A stretch of DNA of 38,164 nucleotides from Comamonadaceae bacterium (GTDB taxonomy: Bacteria; Pseudomonadota; Gammaproteobacteria; Burkholderiales; Burkholderiaceae_C). Positions 26,312 to 34,762 of this stretch are shown here, piece by piece (the stretch's first letter is position 1; the number at the start of each line of letters is the position of its first letter). The position numbers were made by a program, and so were the translations under genes. Under the pieces are notes generated by a model. It was given only the letters and a program-made list of their open reading frames with translations. It searched no databases and had not been told where the DNA came from. The stretch is taken from assembly GCA_947455935.1 (NCBI GenBank), contig CANGPV010000010.1:1-38164 (forward strand). Reading direction: 5' to 3'.

Positions 26312-28567
26312 ATGAACGCACCCCAGTCATCGGTAGCTACCGATGAAATAGATGATGAACCCATTGAATTAACGCCTTTTCTATCTTTGGCGGTGGCCTT
26401 GCTTTACATGTTGATGGCCGATGGGGAAATTGACGATCACGAATCCAGTCAATTACAGGCGGTCATCGGCGGCAACCAAGATGTGTTGGAGCTGGCATTT
26501 GAGTACGTGGAAACCACTGCCTTGGATCAATTTCTTAAGGATGCGCCACCGCTTCTCAGCAATGAAGACAAGTTGTGTATTTTGTGCAATTTGTGTGATT
26601 GTTTATTGGCTGATGGTGTTAGTCAGCAGGTAGAAGAAGAATTGTTCCAAAGTATTTGCAAGGCCTTTGGTTACTCTTCAAAATCTTTTTCCACCTATCA
26701 CAGTGCCATTGCCCTCAAAAACGAAAAATCTTTATTAGGGCCTTATGACGCCACACAACTTAATGAAGATGTCATTACGCCGCACTTGGCGATTGCTGCT
26801 TCATTGCTTTACATGATGGCTGCTGATGGAGATATAGCCGAGGAAGAAATTGGTCAGTTACAGGTGGTCATCGGAGAGTTTGAGCATTTGCAAGACTTCG
26901 CCATGAAGTATGTGCGAAAAGTGAAGATGAACCAGTTTTGTAGCCAAGTGACTTCTGTGTTGAATGCAGATCAAAAATTACTGATCTTGGCCAATGTGTG
27001 CGACTCCATGATGTCTGATGGCAAAGTGGTTGAGATAGAAAAACGCTTGTTTGAAAACTTGCTTGACGCATTCGATGTCTCAGAAAAACAATTCAGCTCG
27101 TATTACGCTCCTTTGGAAATCAAAAACTTCAAGCCATTTGGCAGCGACGAGGAAGTGAAGTCTTTGCACACCCGAAAGCGAAATCGCAGAAAAGGTGCAG
27201 GACGAAGTTTTGGCATGAGCTTGTCCCACAAGCACAGTAACGCCAACGGCAAGCGTGAGATTGATGATGCAGCTAACCAAGGCGAGTGGGAAGGTCAAGA
27301 GTCCCATGGCAGTCTGAGCGACATTGTCACGCGGACCATGCAGGAAAACATCCAACAAGTCAGCGGTACGTTTGAAGATGCTAACGATGTGGAACTGGTT
27401 GCAGTCAACGCCACAGAAAAGCTCAAACAAGATGCTTTTGCACAAGAAGGGGACGACCCCAATGTGCAAAAGATTCAAGAGCAAGCGAATCTTTCCAATG
27501 TGCAAAAAATTGGCGCTAATGGTTTCCAGATCAATCGCCAAGGTTTGGGTGAAGGTGGTTTTGCTGATAACCGTCAAGGCTTGGACTTTGCTGCTTATAT
27601 GTCGACATCACCTAATTTGGTGTCAGATATTCGCTTGGATGGCTTGCAGAAAAATATTGATCAGGTGCATGGCAAATTAGATCGGATCAATCCCAAAAGA
27701 CATGAAAAAACTGCGATCACGCCGCTACCTGTTGACCCTGTACCCACGTCTCCTAAAGTGCAGATAGATGAAGTACAAATTCGGAACACTGTCACAGTAG
27801 ACAACAGTTGGCCTGAGTTGAATTTTCAAACGGTTATTGTCCCCAAGGTTGAAAGACCTCTTCGGAAAATCCCCACAGCTATAGTTTCCAACACTATCGC
27901 GTCTGATGAATTTCCCACTGAAACACAGGCCGAAGTTTTGACAGACTTTGGCTCAGAAGTTGATTCTGTTGAGGCGTTGGCGGTACCGCAAGATGTGCCA
28001 TCTATTGCGCATGAAATTAAGTCGAATCATGAAGCAGCGTTGCCCAAGTCTGTCAGTGTTGCTGCCAAACCCAGCATTGCTGTCAAACCCAGCAGGGCGT
28101 TGAAATTTATGGGTTTGGCCACCGCCTGTGTGTTACTGCCCATGGGGGTCTATGGGTATGGTGCCCTTTACCCCACGCTCAGTTGCCAAGGACAAGCTCA
28201 GCAGTCGCGGTTCTGGACCACCGAGGGTGACACCACATCGACTGCCATGGTGCAAGAAAACCGCGTGGTTGAAACTCATCGCATAGAAATTCGTCGTGGC
28301 GAGGTGTATTTGGATAACCACCGCTTTCCCTTGTACAAAGAACTCAACCGCGATAACTATTTCGCCGCGCAAACGCCAGTGGGTTTTCACGGCAGCTACA
28401 CCACCCATGCAGTGGAAAACATGTCCTATGCGTTTGACTTCAATACTGCGACCCAAGTATTGAATATTTACACGCAATCCAATGGCATTCGTTTCATCGA
28501 GGGTGAGGTCGGTCAAATGAAGGTGAGCGCTGTATTTATGGGTCAGTGTGAAAAGCCTTGGTTCTGA
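26312..28567 (+). CDS. Tandem TerB-like, single-pass membrane protein of unknown function
   Basis: A 751-residue protein. Residues about 20-140 and 150-275 are two copies of an all-helical TerB/DjlA-like unit. Each copy has two acidic DG motifs (MADGEIDDHE, LADGVSQQVEEE; AADGDIAEEE, MSDGKVVEIE), the type of site that binds metal in TerB-fold proteins. Then come a basic patch (RKRNRRKGAGR, 288-298), a long polar, probably disordered linker with short repeats (NVQKI twice, NRQGL twice), a transmembrane helix (about 598-620) and an extracytoplasmic domain with Cys624 and Cys745 that could pair. So the TerB units are cytoplasmic and the C-terminus is outside the membrane. The gene is visibly more A+T-rich than its neighbours and is followed after 4 bases by a related lipoprotein gene. 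Function unknown; a sensor/scaffold across the membrane is inference. Confidence 0.85.
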   Translation: MNAPQSSVATDEIDDEPIELTPFLSLAVALLYMLMADGEIDDHESSQLQAVIGGNQDVLELAFEYVETTALDQFLKDAPPLLSNEDKLCILCNLCDCLLADGVSQQVEEELFQSICKAFGYSSKSFSTYHSAIALKNEKSLLGPYDATQLNEDVITPHLAIAASLLYMMAADGDIAEEEIGQLQVVIGEFEHLQDFAMKYVRKVKMNQFCSQVTSVLNADQKLLILANVCDSMMSDGKVVEIEKRLFENLLDAFDVSEKQFSSYYAPLEIKNFKPFGSDEEVKSLHTRKRNRRKGAGRSFGMSLSHKHSNANGKREIDDAANQGEWEGQESHGSLSDIVTRTMQENIQQVSGTFEDANDVELVAVNATEKLKQDAFAQEGDDPNVQKIQEQANLSNVQKIGANGFQINRQGLGEGGFADNRQGLDFAAYMSTSPNLVSDIRLDGLQKNIDQVHGKLDRINPKRHEKTAITPLPVDPVPTSPKVQIDEVQIRNTVTVDNSWPELNFQTVIVPKVERPLRKIPTAIVSNTIASDEFPTETQAEVLTDFGSEVDSVEALAVPQDVPSIAHEIKSNHEAALPKSVSVAAKPSIAVKPSRALKFMGLATACVLLPMGVYGYGALYPTLSCQGQAQQSRFWTTEGDTTSTAMVQENRVVETHRIEIRRGEVYLDNHRFPLYKELNRDNYFAAQTPVGFHGSYTTHAVENMSYAFDFNTATQVLNIYTQSNGIRFIEGEVGQMKVSAVFMGQCEKPWF

Positions 28568-28571
28568 CGTT

Positions 28572-29057
28572 GTGAAATATCAATGGGTTTGGACTTGTAT
28601 CTCTTGTCTGGTTGTGACTGCTTGCTCGCAGTCAACAGGTGAAGAATATTTTTGCGAAAGTTATGCGCAAGAAAGCATGACCAATGTGTACAAGCAGCAA
28701 ATTGTCCGCTTGAATGAAAAAGAGATTTGCGTCATTTGGCCGCTCGACACTGTTCAGTGTGCTCAATTTGGCAAACCTACTCTGACCCAGTGGTTTGAGG
28801 GGAGTGATGGCAAAAGGGAGGTGCGCGGCCATCTTCAAGCGTCGCTTTCTGCGCAACAAGCTTATGTAGATATCGTGCCTTTTGTGCGTGACAAAGGCAA
28901 TGCGTCAACGGGTGTGCCAGCCCCGACTGAACATCTTGAGTTTGTATTTCGTCTCTCAGATAAAAGCTTGCAACTCACCCCTGCACAACAAGCATCCAGG
29001 GCGATGGAGTTTGTATGCAAGCCGTGGGTGAAGCAAAAATGGTGGGCGATTTACTGA
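28572..29057 (+). CDS. Small lipoprotein paired with the TerB-like protein
   Basis: A 161-residue precursor starting at GTG 28572, with a short signal peptide ending in LVVTACS (lipobox). The mature part begins with EEYFCESYAQES and ends with EFVCKPWVKQKWW. The preceding protein's outer domain begins LSCQGQAQQS and ends MGQCEKPWF; both domains open with C-x3-AQ-x-S and close with a Cys followed by PW, suggesting common ancestry. An in-frame GTG at 28548 would overlap the TerB-like gene by 20 bases and is less likely. No known family recognised. Confidence 0.75.
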   Translation: MKYQWVWTCISCLVVTACSQSTGEEYFCESYAQESMTNVYKQQIVRLNEKEICVIWPLDTVQCAQFGKPTLTQWFEGSDGKREVRGHLQASLSAQQAYVDIVPFVRDKGNASTGVPAPTEHLEFVFRLSDKSLQLTPAQQASRAMEFVCKPWVKQKWWAIY

Positions 29058-29058
29058 A

Positions 29059-29064
29059 TACAAT
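29059..29064 (+). promoter_or_regulatory. Candidate -10 of the tRNA-Ile2 promoter
   Basis: TACAAT, a 5 of 6 match to the -10 consensus, begins just after the lipoprotein stop and is followed by a GC-rich CGGCTC, as in stringently controlled stable-RNA promoters. The -35 is not clear. Confidence 0.35.
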
Positions 29065-29072
29065 CGGCTCTA

Positions 29073-29149
29073 GGGCCTATAGCTCAGTTGGTTAGAGCAG
29101 AGGACTCATAATCCTTTGGTCCCTGGTTCGAGTCCAGGTGGGCCCACCA
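29073..29149 (+). tRNA. tRNA with CAT anticodon, probably tRNA-Ile2 (lysidine type)
   Basis: A 77-base cloverleaf: acceptor GGGCCTA pairs with TGGGCCC, the anticodon arm is GAGGA-CTCATAA-TCCTT, and CCA is encoded. The CAT anticodon fits Met, fMet or Ile2. The acceptor has C4-G69 and C5-G68, pairs recognised by lysidine synthetase TilS and present in E. coli Ile2 but not elongator Met tRNA, so I favour Ile2 (reads AUA after modification). Confidence 0.93.
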
Positions 29150-29158
29150 CATTCTTTG

Positions 29159-29190
29159 TTTACAAACACGGATCAATCACATGTTATGAT
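29159..29190 (+). promoter_or_regulatory. Candidate promoter of tRNA-Arg
   Basis: An extended -10 TGTTATGAT (29182-29190) lies 11 bases before the tRNA; TTTACA at 29159-29164 is a possible but over-spaced -35 (20 bases). This suggests that tRNA-Arg is transcribed separately from the tRNA upstream. Confidence 0.4.
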
Positions 29191-29201
29191 TTGCGTCCTG
29201 T

Positions 29202-29278
29202 GCGGCTGTAGCTCAGTTGGATAGAGTACTTGGCTACGAACCAAGGGGTCGTGGGTTCGAATCCTGCCAGCCGCACCA
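29202..29278 (+). tRNA. tRNA-Arg (anticodon ACG)
   Basis: A 77-base cloverleaf with acceptor GCGGCTG/CAGCCGC, anticodon arm CTTGG-CTACGAA-CCAAG giving ACG (wobble A becomes inosine through TadA), T-loop GTTCGAA and encoded CCA. It is immediately followed by greB, which may be read through from the tRNA. Confidence 0.96.
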
Positions 29279-29289
29279 TTTATACATAT

Positions 29290-29841
29290 ATGAGTAAAGC
29301 CTTTACCCGCGAGTCCGATCAGGACGACGACGAAGACAACTCCCCATCCCTACCTAGCGGCAGTAAAAATTACATCACGCCGCATGGCTATGCGCTTATG
29401 CGCACCGAACTGCTGGACCTGATTGACAACGAGCGTCCCAAAGTCGTTGAGATTGTGCATTGGGCTGCAAGCAATGGTGACAGGTCTGAAAACGGTGACT
29501 ATATTTACGGCAAAAAACGTTTGCGTGAAATTGACCGTCGAATACGTTTTCTCACCAAGCGTCTGGAGATTGCTGTAGTGTCAGACCCTGGTATTCACTT
29601 TGGCAATGACCAAGTTTTTTTTGGCGCTACTGTTAGTTATGAAGACCAACATGGTGTTGGAAACACCATCACCATCTTAGGGGTGGATGAGGCCGACAGC
29701 TTAAAAGGGCAAGTCAGTTGGGTGTCACCGATTGCGCAAGCCTTGCTAAAAGCGCGTGTGGGCGATGTAGTGAAGTTGCAAACGCCCAAGGGTAGCTTGG
29801 ACATTGAAGTCTTGTCGGTGATTTATCCCGCGAAACCTTGA
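29290..29841 (+). CDS. greB: Transcript cleavage factor GreB
   Basis: Rescues backtracked RNA polymerase by stimulating transcript cleavage. The 183-residue product has an acidic N-terminal extension (SDQDDDEDNSP) before the coiled coil (YITPHGYALMRTELLDLIDNERPKVVEIV, with the acidic tip SNGDRSENGDY carrying the Asp-Glu pair) and the C-terminal FKBP-like domain (FFGATVSYEDQHG.., SWVSPIAQALLKARVGD). ATG 29290 lies 11 bases after tRNA-Arg; an earlier frame opening at 29230 would lie in the tRNA. Its 3' end overlaps the convergent spoT by 19 bases. Confidence 0.94.
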   Translation: MSKAFTRESDQDDDEDNSPSLPSGSKNYITPHGYALMRTELLDLIDNERPKVVEIVHWAASNGDRSENGDYIYGKKRLREIDRRIRFLTKRLEIAVVSDPGIHFGNDQVFFGATVSYEDQHGVGNTITILGVDEADSLKGQVSWVSPIAQALLKARVGDVVKLQTPKGSLDIEVLSVIYPAKP

Positions 29842-32078
29842 GAGGCTCGCTGCGAAAACGCTCTGCTGGCTTTGCTGACCGAAGGTAAGCGTTGCAAACT
29901 GCCCAATACCGACTGCAAATGAGCGGCATCTTGCACGGCGATCAAGAAACGCAAATCGGTAGCTTCTTTGCCACTGACTTCATCCACCATGCTGACGAGT
30001 TTGATATCAGCCTCTGCCGAAGTGATGGCCGCTGCCACACTGGCCAACACACCTTTGCCGTTCAATACCGTGACCACAATGCTGACTTCAAAACTGCGAA
30101 CGGGTTCATCTGACCATTCCACCGAAATAAAACGCTCGCTATCTTTGGTTTTAAGGCGTTGAGCCACCTGACAGCTCTCCATGTGTATCACCAAACCTTC
30201 ACCGTGACCTAAATAGCCGAGGATGGCATCACCTGGCAAGGGATGGCAGCACTGCGCATATTGCACCGAGGCGTTGTCGCTGCCATCGACCACCACGCTG
30301 CCTTGCGACAAGGTTTCGTGGGCGGTGAAGCGTTCTCGACTCAGCAGCAGTGGGTCAGGACGCTCGCCCAAATCGGCCAATAACTTGACCAAGCGCTTGG
30401 CCACAATGGTGGCGACACGTTTACCTAAACCAATGTCGGTAAGCAACTCATTAAGGTTTTTACTGCCTGTGAAGCGCAGCAATTTGTCCCACAAGGTCTT
30501 GTGTGCTGTATCGGTGGCGGGGAGTTGCGCAAAACCTTCCGCTCGCAAAGATTGCAACAATAATTTTTCGCCCAAGTCTTGTGACTCCGACTGCGCACGG
30601 GTTTTCAAATAGTGGCGAATTTTGGAACGGGCACGACCGGTTTTGACAAAGCCTAACCATGCAGGGTTGGGTGTGGTGTCTGTTGAAGTAAGGATTTCCA
30701 CCACATCGCCGTTGCTGAGTTCGCTGCGTAAAGACACTGGCTGACCGTTGACATTGGCACCTAAGGTACGCTCGCCCACATTGGTATGTACCGCATACGC
30801 AAAATCCACCACGGTCGCTCCACGTGGCAAGGCCATGATGTGACTCTTTGGGGTGAACACGTACACCGCATCAGGGAACAAATCAACTTTCACGTGGTCC
30901 CAAAACTCTGCGGCATCGCGGGTTTCGTCTTGGATATCAAGCAATGATTGCAGCCACTGGGTGCCTGAGCGTTCAGCACGTTCATGGCTAGGGTCGCTGT
31001 CTTTGTACATCCAGTGGGCAGCCACGCCTGACTCAGCCACCACATGCATGGCTTCAGTACGCAGTTGAAACTCGACATTGATGCCTGCAGGCCCAACCAG
31101 CGTGGTGTGTAAAGACTGGTAGCCGTTGACCTTGGCAATGGCAATATGGTCTTTGAACTTACCTGGCACGGGTTTATACAGCTGATGCAAGATCCCTAAA
31201 CCGGTGTAGCAGTCAACCAAGTTGGGCACCAAGATACGCATGCCGTAAATATCGGTGACTTGCGCAAAGCTAAGGTGCTTTTGGTCCATCTTTTGATAGA
31301 TGGAGAACAGAGTTTTTTCTCGCCCAAAAATATGAATATCTAGCTTGGCGTTTTTGAATGCCCCTTCCACATCGCGTTGCAGTTTTTGCAGCAAATCACG
31401 GCGTCGGCTGCGGGCTTTGAGCACCGCTTTTTCCAATATCTGATATCGCCAAGGGCGAAGATAGCGAAAGGCCAAATCTTGAAGTTCGCGGTAGGTTTGG
31501 TTCAAACCCAAGCGATGTGCAATCGGCGCGTAAATCTCTAAGGTTTCGCTGCTGATGGCCTTCCAGCGTGTACGCGGCATGGCCTCCATGGTGCGCATAT
31601 TGTGGGTGCGGTCTGCGAGCTTGACCAAAATAACACGCACATCACGTGCCATGGCCAGCAGCATTTTGCGAAATGACTCGACTTGACCTTCTTCTTGGGT
31701 GTCAAAGCTGAGTTTGTCGAGTTTGGTAAGACCATCTACCAAGTCAGCCACATGGGGTCCAAATTTTTCCAGCAGATCGACCTTGGTGACGCCACAGTCT
31801 TCCATCACATCGTGCAAAAGCGCTGCCATCAAGGCTTGGCTGTCAAGCTTCCATTCGGTGCATTGCAAAGCCACGGCAATGGGGTGGGTGATATAGGGCT
31901 CGCCGCTTCTGCGGGTAACGCCAAGGTGAGCTTCGTCTGCGAACCGGTAAGCGCGTTTAACGTGCTCTACGCCATCTGCGCCAAGATAGTCCAGTTTGGC
32001 CTCAAGCAAGGCAAAACTGGCCGCCGCTGCATTGCTGGCAGGGGTAGGAGGAGGGAGGATTTTGTCGGCGGACAACAT
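29823..32078 (-). CDS. spoT: Bifunctional (p)ppGpp synthetase/hydrolase (Rsh, SpoT-type)
   Basis: Makes and degrades the stringent-response alarmone. 751 residues: N-terminal HD hydrolase domain with ITHPIAVA and LLHDVMEDCGV (HDxxED near residues 89-94, intact), synthetase domain with GREKTLFSIYQKM and NGYQSLHTTLVGP, TGS domain (VFTPKSHIMALPRGATVVDFAYAVHT), a linker with conserved cysteines (YAQCCHPLPGD) and a C-terminal ACT domain. An intact HD motif argues for SpoT rather than RelA. It follows gmk-rpoZ as in E. coli, but a strong terminator lies between rpoZ and this gene. Confidence 0.95.
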   Translation of the reverse strand: MLSADKILPPPTPASNAAAASFALLEAKLDYLGADGVEHVKRAYRFADEAHLGVTRRSGEPYITHPIAVALQCTEWKLDSQALMAALLHDVMEDCGVTKVDLLEKFGPHVADLVDGLTKLDKLSFDTQEEGQVESFRKMLLAMARDVRVILVKLADRTHNMRTMEAMPRTRWKAISSETLEIYAPIAHRLGLNQTYRELQDLAFRYLRPWRYQILEKAVLKARSRRRDLLQKLQRDVEGAFKNAKLDIHIFGREKTLFSIYQKMDQKHLSFAQVTDIYGMRILVPNLVDCYTGLGILHQLYKPVPGKFKDHIAIAKVNGYQSLHTTLVGPAGINVEFQLRTEAMHVVAESGVAAHWMYKDSDPSHERAERSGTQWLQSLLDIQDETRDAAEFWDHVKVDLFPDAVYVFTPKSHIMALPRGATVVDFAYAVHTNVGERTLGANVNGQPVSLRSELSNGDVVEILTSTDTTPNPAWLGFVKTGRARSKIRHYLKTRAQSESQDLGEKLLLQSLRAEGFAQLPATDTAHKTLWDKLLRFTGSKNLNELLTDIGLGKRVATIVAKRLVKLLADLGERPDPLLLSRERFTAHETLSQGSVVVDGSDNASVQYAQCCHPLPGDAILGYLGHGEGLVIHMESCQVAQRLKTKDSERFISVEWSDEPVRSFEVSIVVTVLNGKGVLASVAAAITSAEADIKLVSMVDEVSGKEATDLRFLIAVQDAAHLQSVLGSLQRLPSVSKASRAFSQRASQGFAG

Positions 32079-32121
32079 AGGCTTAACTGTAGCGTTTTGT
32101 CAGGCCCATGGCGCAGGGGTG

Positions 32122-32150
32122 AAAAAAAAGCACTGCGTTGGCAGTGCTTT
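32122..32150 (-). terminator. Strong intrinsic terminator between rpoZ and spoT
   Basis: On the minus strand a perfect 10-bp stem (AAAGCACTGC at 32150-32141, GCAGTGCTTT at 32136-32127) with a 4-base loop runs into eight T (32129-32122). It should end gmk-rpoZ transcription 37 bases after rpoZ, leaving spoT to read-through or a promoter in the 43 bases before its start. Confidence 0.92.
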
Positions 32151-32186
32151 GCTTGATTTAAGGTGCTTGCCTTAGGCAGCGATACC

Positions 32187-32390
32187 TTAACCGGGTACTT
32201 TTTTAAGCATTTCCAAGCCAATCTTGCCTGCAGCTATTTCGCGCAAAGCAGTGACGCCAGGCTTGTTTTTGCTCTCTATCTTGGGCGTGTGACCTTGGGC
32301 CAGCATGCGGGCACGGTAAGTGGCGGCCAAAACCAACTGGAAACGGTTAGGGATTTGTTCGAGACAGTCTTCAACAGTGATGCGTGCCAT
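32187..32390 (-). CDS. rpoZ: RNA polymerase omega subunit
   Basis: Small subunit that assists beta' folding and, in proteobacteria, forms part of a ppGpp site. The 67-residue product starts [23 protein letters not shown] and has the typical YRARMLAQG and [20 protein letters not shown] about 8 bases before ATG 32390. Lies 16 bases after gmk. Confidence 0.96.
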   Translation of the reverse strand: MARITVEDCLEQIPNRFQLVLAATYRARMLAQGHTPKIESKNKPGVTALREIAAGKIGLEMLKKVPG

Positions 32391-32406
32391 GGTGGTGCTC
32401 CGGTGG

Positions 32407-33033
32407 TCAGGTGAGTTTCAAGGCTTGGAAAATATCGCTTCGAATTCTGCGTTGCGACGCGTATTTGAGGCGCTGCGCATGAACGATAGCTTTGAGATCA
32501 AATAAAGCTTTATCAAAAAGTTGATTAATTATAACGAAGTCGAACTCGTGGGCCTGGGCCATCTCTTGGGCGGCATTGGCCAAGCGGACTTCGATCACAT
32601 CGGGAGCGTCTTCACCACGGCGTTGTAAGCGGGCACGTAACTCTTCCCAACTGGGCGGTAGGATGAAAATCAGCACTGCATTGGCAAACAAACGTTTGAT
32701 TTGAATAGCGCCTTGAAAATCAATCTCCAAAATAACGTCCATGCCTTGCGCAATACGTTCTTCAATGGTCGCTTTGCTGGTGCCATAGCGGTTGCCATGT
32801 ACGTGGGCCCACTCCAAAAAAGCTTGGGAGGCGATCATGTCATCGAATTGTTTATCGTCAATGAAAAAATATTCGCGGCCATGGAACTCTTGGCCACGGG
32901 GTGCGCGGGTGGTGTGTGACACCGAGGGTTGCACACCTGCGTCAAGCTCCATCAAGGCTTTGACCAAACTGGATTTGCCTGCACCGCTGGGTGCTGCAAC
33001 CACATACAGATTGCCAGGGTATGTCGTCATCAT
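32407..33033 (-). CDS. gmk: Guanylate kinase
   Basis: Phosphorylates GMP to GDP. The 208 residues have the P-loop [14 protein letters not shown], the GMP-binding [19 protein letters not shown], and [33 protein letters not shown] 33033 overlaps the yicC stop (ATGA); a second ATG follows directly at 33030. Upstream of rpoZ, so GMP metabolism, omega and (after a terminator) ppGpp metabolism are linked. Confidence 0.97.
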   Translation of the reverse strand: MMTTYPGNLYVVAAPSGAGKSSLVKALMELDAGVQPSVSHTTRAPRGQEFHGREYFFIDDKQFDDMIASQAFLEWAHVHGNRYGTSKATIEERIAQGMDVILEIDFQGAIQIKRLFANAVLIFILPPSWEELRARLQRRGEDAPDVIEVRLANAAQEMAQAHEFDFVIINQLFDKALFDLKAIVHAQRLKYASQRRIRSDIFQALKLT

Positions 33034-33938
33034 TCGAGGTTTTGAACTTGTTCGCGCATTTGCTCGATCAGCACCTTCATGTCCAGCGAGATGCGCGTCA
33101 TCTCGATGGCGCTGGCTTTAGAACCAAGTGTATTGGCTTCGCGGTGCAGTTCTTGAATGAGAAAGTCCAGACGTTTGCCCACCCCTTCTTTATGGGTAGC
33201 GAGTTTGAGCAAGCGGCTGATTTCATCCAAATGGGTTTTGAGACGAGTGACCTCTTCAGCTACATCGGCGCGTACAGCAAAACTGGCCGCCTCCGCTAAG
33301 GCGCGTTCTTGAACAGTGTCGGGCAATGCGTGGGCGTCTGCCAGTGCCATGGCTTCACGCCAACGCTCAAGGAACCGCTGGCGCTGGGATTCCACGGTGA
33401 GAGGCACCAAAGGCAGGGCAAGGTCTGCCAAGGCGTGCAACTGTTGTGCGCGTTGCAATAAATCATCGGCTAAACGTTGACCTTCGCGTTGTCTGGCTTC
33501 ACCCAACTGATTCAGGACTTGCAGACCTAAAGCCACAACTTGTGCACTCCAGTCTTGGCTGGGCAGCAGGGGGCCGTGGCTGAGTCGAATCACTTCGGCC
33601 ACGGACAGCAGCGGGGCATCGTGCAAGGTATGTCGAACTTGTTGCTGTATCTCGACAAGGTTTTGCAGCAAAGCTTTGTCAGGGACGGGCATGGCATTGG
33701 CTTGATGGGTTTCTAGATGAGCGCGAAGTTCAACTTTGCCACGTTTGATGTGCTGACCCATCAATTCGCGCAAGGCGGGTTCATGCTGGCGCAATTCATC
33801 CGGCAAGCGAAAGCTGATGTCCAAAAAGCGGCTGTTGACACTGCGTATCTCCAAGCCCAAACGCGCACCTTGGGGTGCATTAGCAAGATCCAGCGAGGTT
33901 TGGGCGCTGGCGTAACCGGTCATGCTTTGCAGGGACAT
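33030..33938 (-). CDS. yicC: YicC family endoribonuclease
   Basis: YicC in E. coli is an endoribonuclease acting on the sRNA RyhB and other RNAs. The 302-residue product has the N-terminal [10 protein letters not shown] and [21 protein letters not shown] and the C-terminal DUF1732 portion ([40 protein letters not shown]). No Shine-Dalgarno is visible before ATG 33938. It diverges from rph, the same adjacency as in E. coli. Confidence 0.94.
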   Translation of the reverse strand: MSLQSMTGYASAQTSLDLANAPQGARLGLEIRSVNSRFLDISFRLPDELRQHEPALRELMGQHIKRGKVELRAHLETHQANAMPVPDKALLQNLVEIQQQVRHTLHDAPLLSVAEVIRLSHGPLLPSQDWSAQVVALGLQVLNQLGEARQREGQRLADDLLQRAQQLHALADLALPLVPLTVESQRQRFLERWREAMALADAHALPDTVQERALAEAASFAVRADVAEEVTRLKTHLDEISRLLKLATHKEGVGKRLDFLIQELHREANTLGSKASAIEMTRISLDMKVLIEQMREQVQNLE

Positions 33939-33950
33939 AGGAGGCTTTAA

Positions 33951-34037
33951 GTGAAAGAAGCATTATCTCTGCTGAGCCTGACAGGCTTGAAGGACAATAC
34001 CAGCCATCCCCACCCTACGTACTTCATACCACCATGA
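33951..34037 (+). CDS. Putative 28-codon leader ORF coupled to rph
   Basis: A GTG-started ORF with a perfect AGGAGG (33939-33944) 6 bases ahead. It encodes 28 residues ([20 protein letters not shown] followed by HPTYFIPP) and its TGA overlaps the rph ATG as ATGA. rph itself has no ribosome site, so translation of rph probably depends on ribosomes finishing this ORF. It contains a 13-base palindrome AGCCTGACAGGCT (33975-33987). No homologue recognised; it could be a remnant of a gene lost from this position, since Burkholderiales often carry a protein kinase/phosphatase pair between yicC and rph. Confidence 0.6.
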   Translation: MKEALSLLSLTGLKDNTSHPHPTYFIPP

Positions 34038-34762
34038 GCTCTATACCCTCACGTCTTCACCGCGCCAACGACGCTTTACGCCCCATCACCATCACTCGCC
34101 ACTACACCATACATGCCGAGGGTTCGGTCTTGATTGCGTTTGGCAACACCAAGGTGTTGTGCACAGCGTCAGTTGAAGAAAAAGTACCGCCGCATAAACG
34201 TGGCAGCGGTGAAGGCTGGGTAACTGCTGAGTACGGTATGTTGCCCCGCGCTACCCATACCCGAAGTGATCGCGAGGCAGCAAAGGGCAAGCAAAGCGGA
34301 CGTACCCAAGAGATTCAGCGCTTGATTGGTCGTTCTATGCGAGCAGTATTCGACTTGAAAAAATTGGGTGAACGCACCATTCAGCTTGACTGCGATGTGT
34401 TGCAAGCCGATGGTGGAACCCGCACGGCAGCTATCACGGGTGCTTTTGTGGCAGCACAAGATGCGGTCAATGGTTTGATTGCCAAAGGTCTGATCGCTTC
34501 AAGTCCCATCCATCACCATGTCGCTGCCATTTCTGTGGGGCTGCTCCATGGTCAAGCCTTACTGGACTTGGAATACACCGAAGATTCTGTGTGCGACACC
34601 GATATGAATGTGGTCATGACCAGTGACGGCGGGTTTGTCGAAGTGCAAGGTACAGCTGAAGGTGTGGCCTTCACCCGTAGCGAAATGGACAGCTTGCTGT
34701 CTTTGGCTGACAAGGGCATTCGTGAATTGATCAATCTGCAACACAAGGCCCTGAGCGAATGA
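34034..34762 (+). CDS. rph: Ribonuclease PH
   Basis: Phosphorolytic 3'-5' exoribonuclease trimming tRNA 3' ends. The 242 residues match the family length: [64 protein letters not shown], the catalytic-site [18 protein letters not shown], and DLDYxED-type [18 protein letters not shown]. Start overlaps the small leader ORF; stop overlaps rdgB (ATGA). Confidence 0.96.
   Translation: MSSIPSRLHRANDALRPITITRHYTIHAEGSVLIAFGNTKVLCTASVEEKVPPHKRGSGEGWVTAEYGMLPRATHTRSDREAAKGKQSGRTQEIQRLIGRSMRAVFDLKKLGERTIQLDCDVLQADGGTRTAAITGAFVAAQDAVNGLIAKGLIASSPIHHHVAAISVGLLHGQALLDLEYTEDSVCDTDMNVVMTSDGGFVEVQGTAEGVAFTRSEMDSLLSLADKGIRELINLQHKALSE

Noticed and set aside
29230-29289. Earlier start for GreB
   Set aside because: This region is the 3' half of tRNA-Arg.
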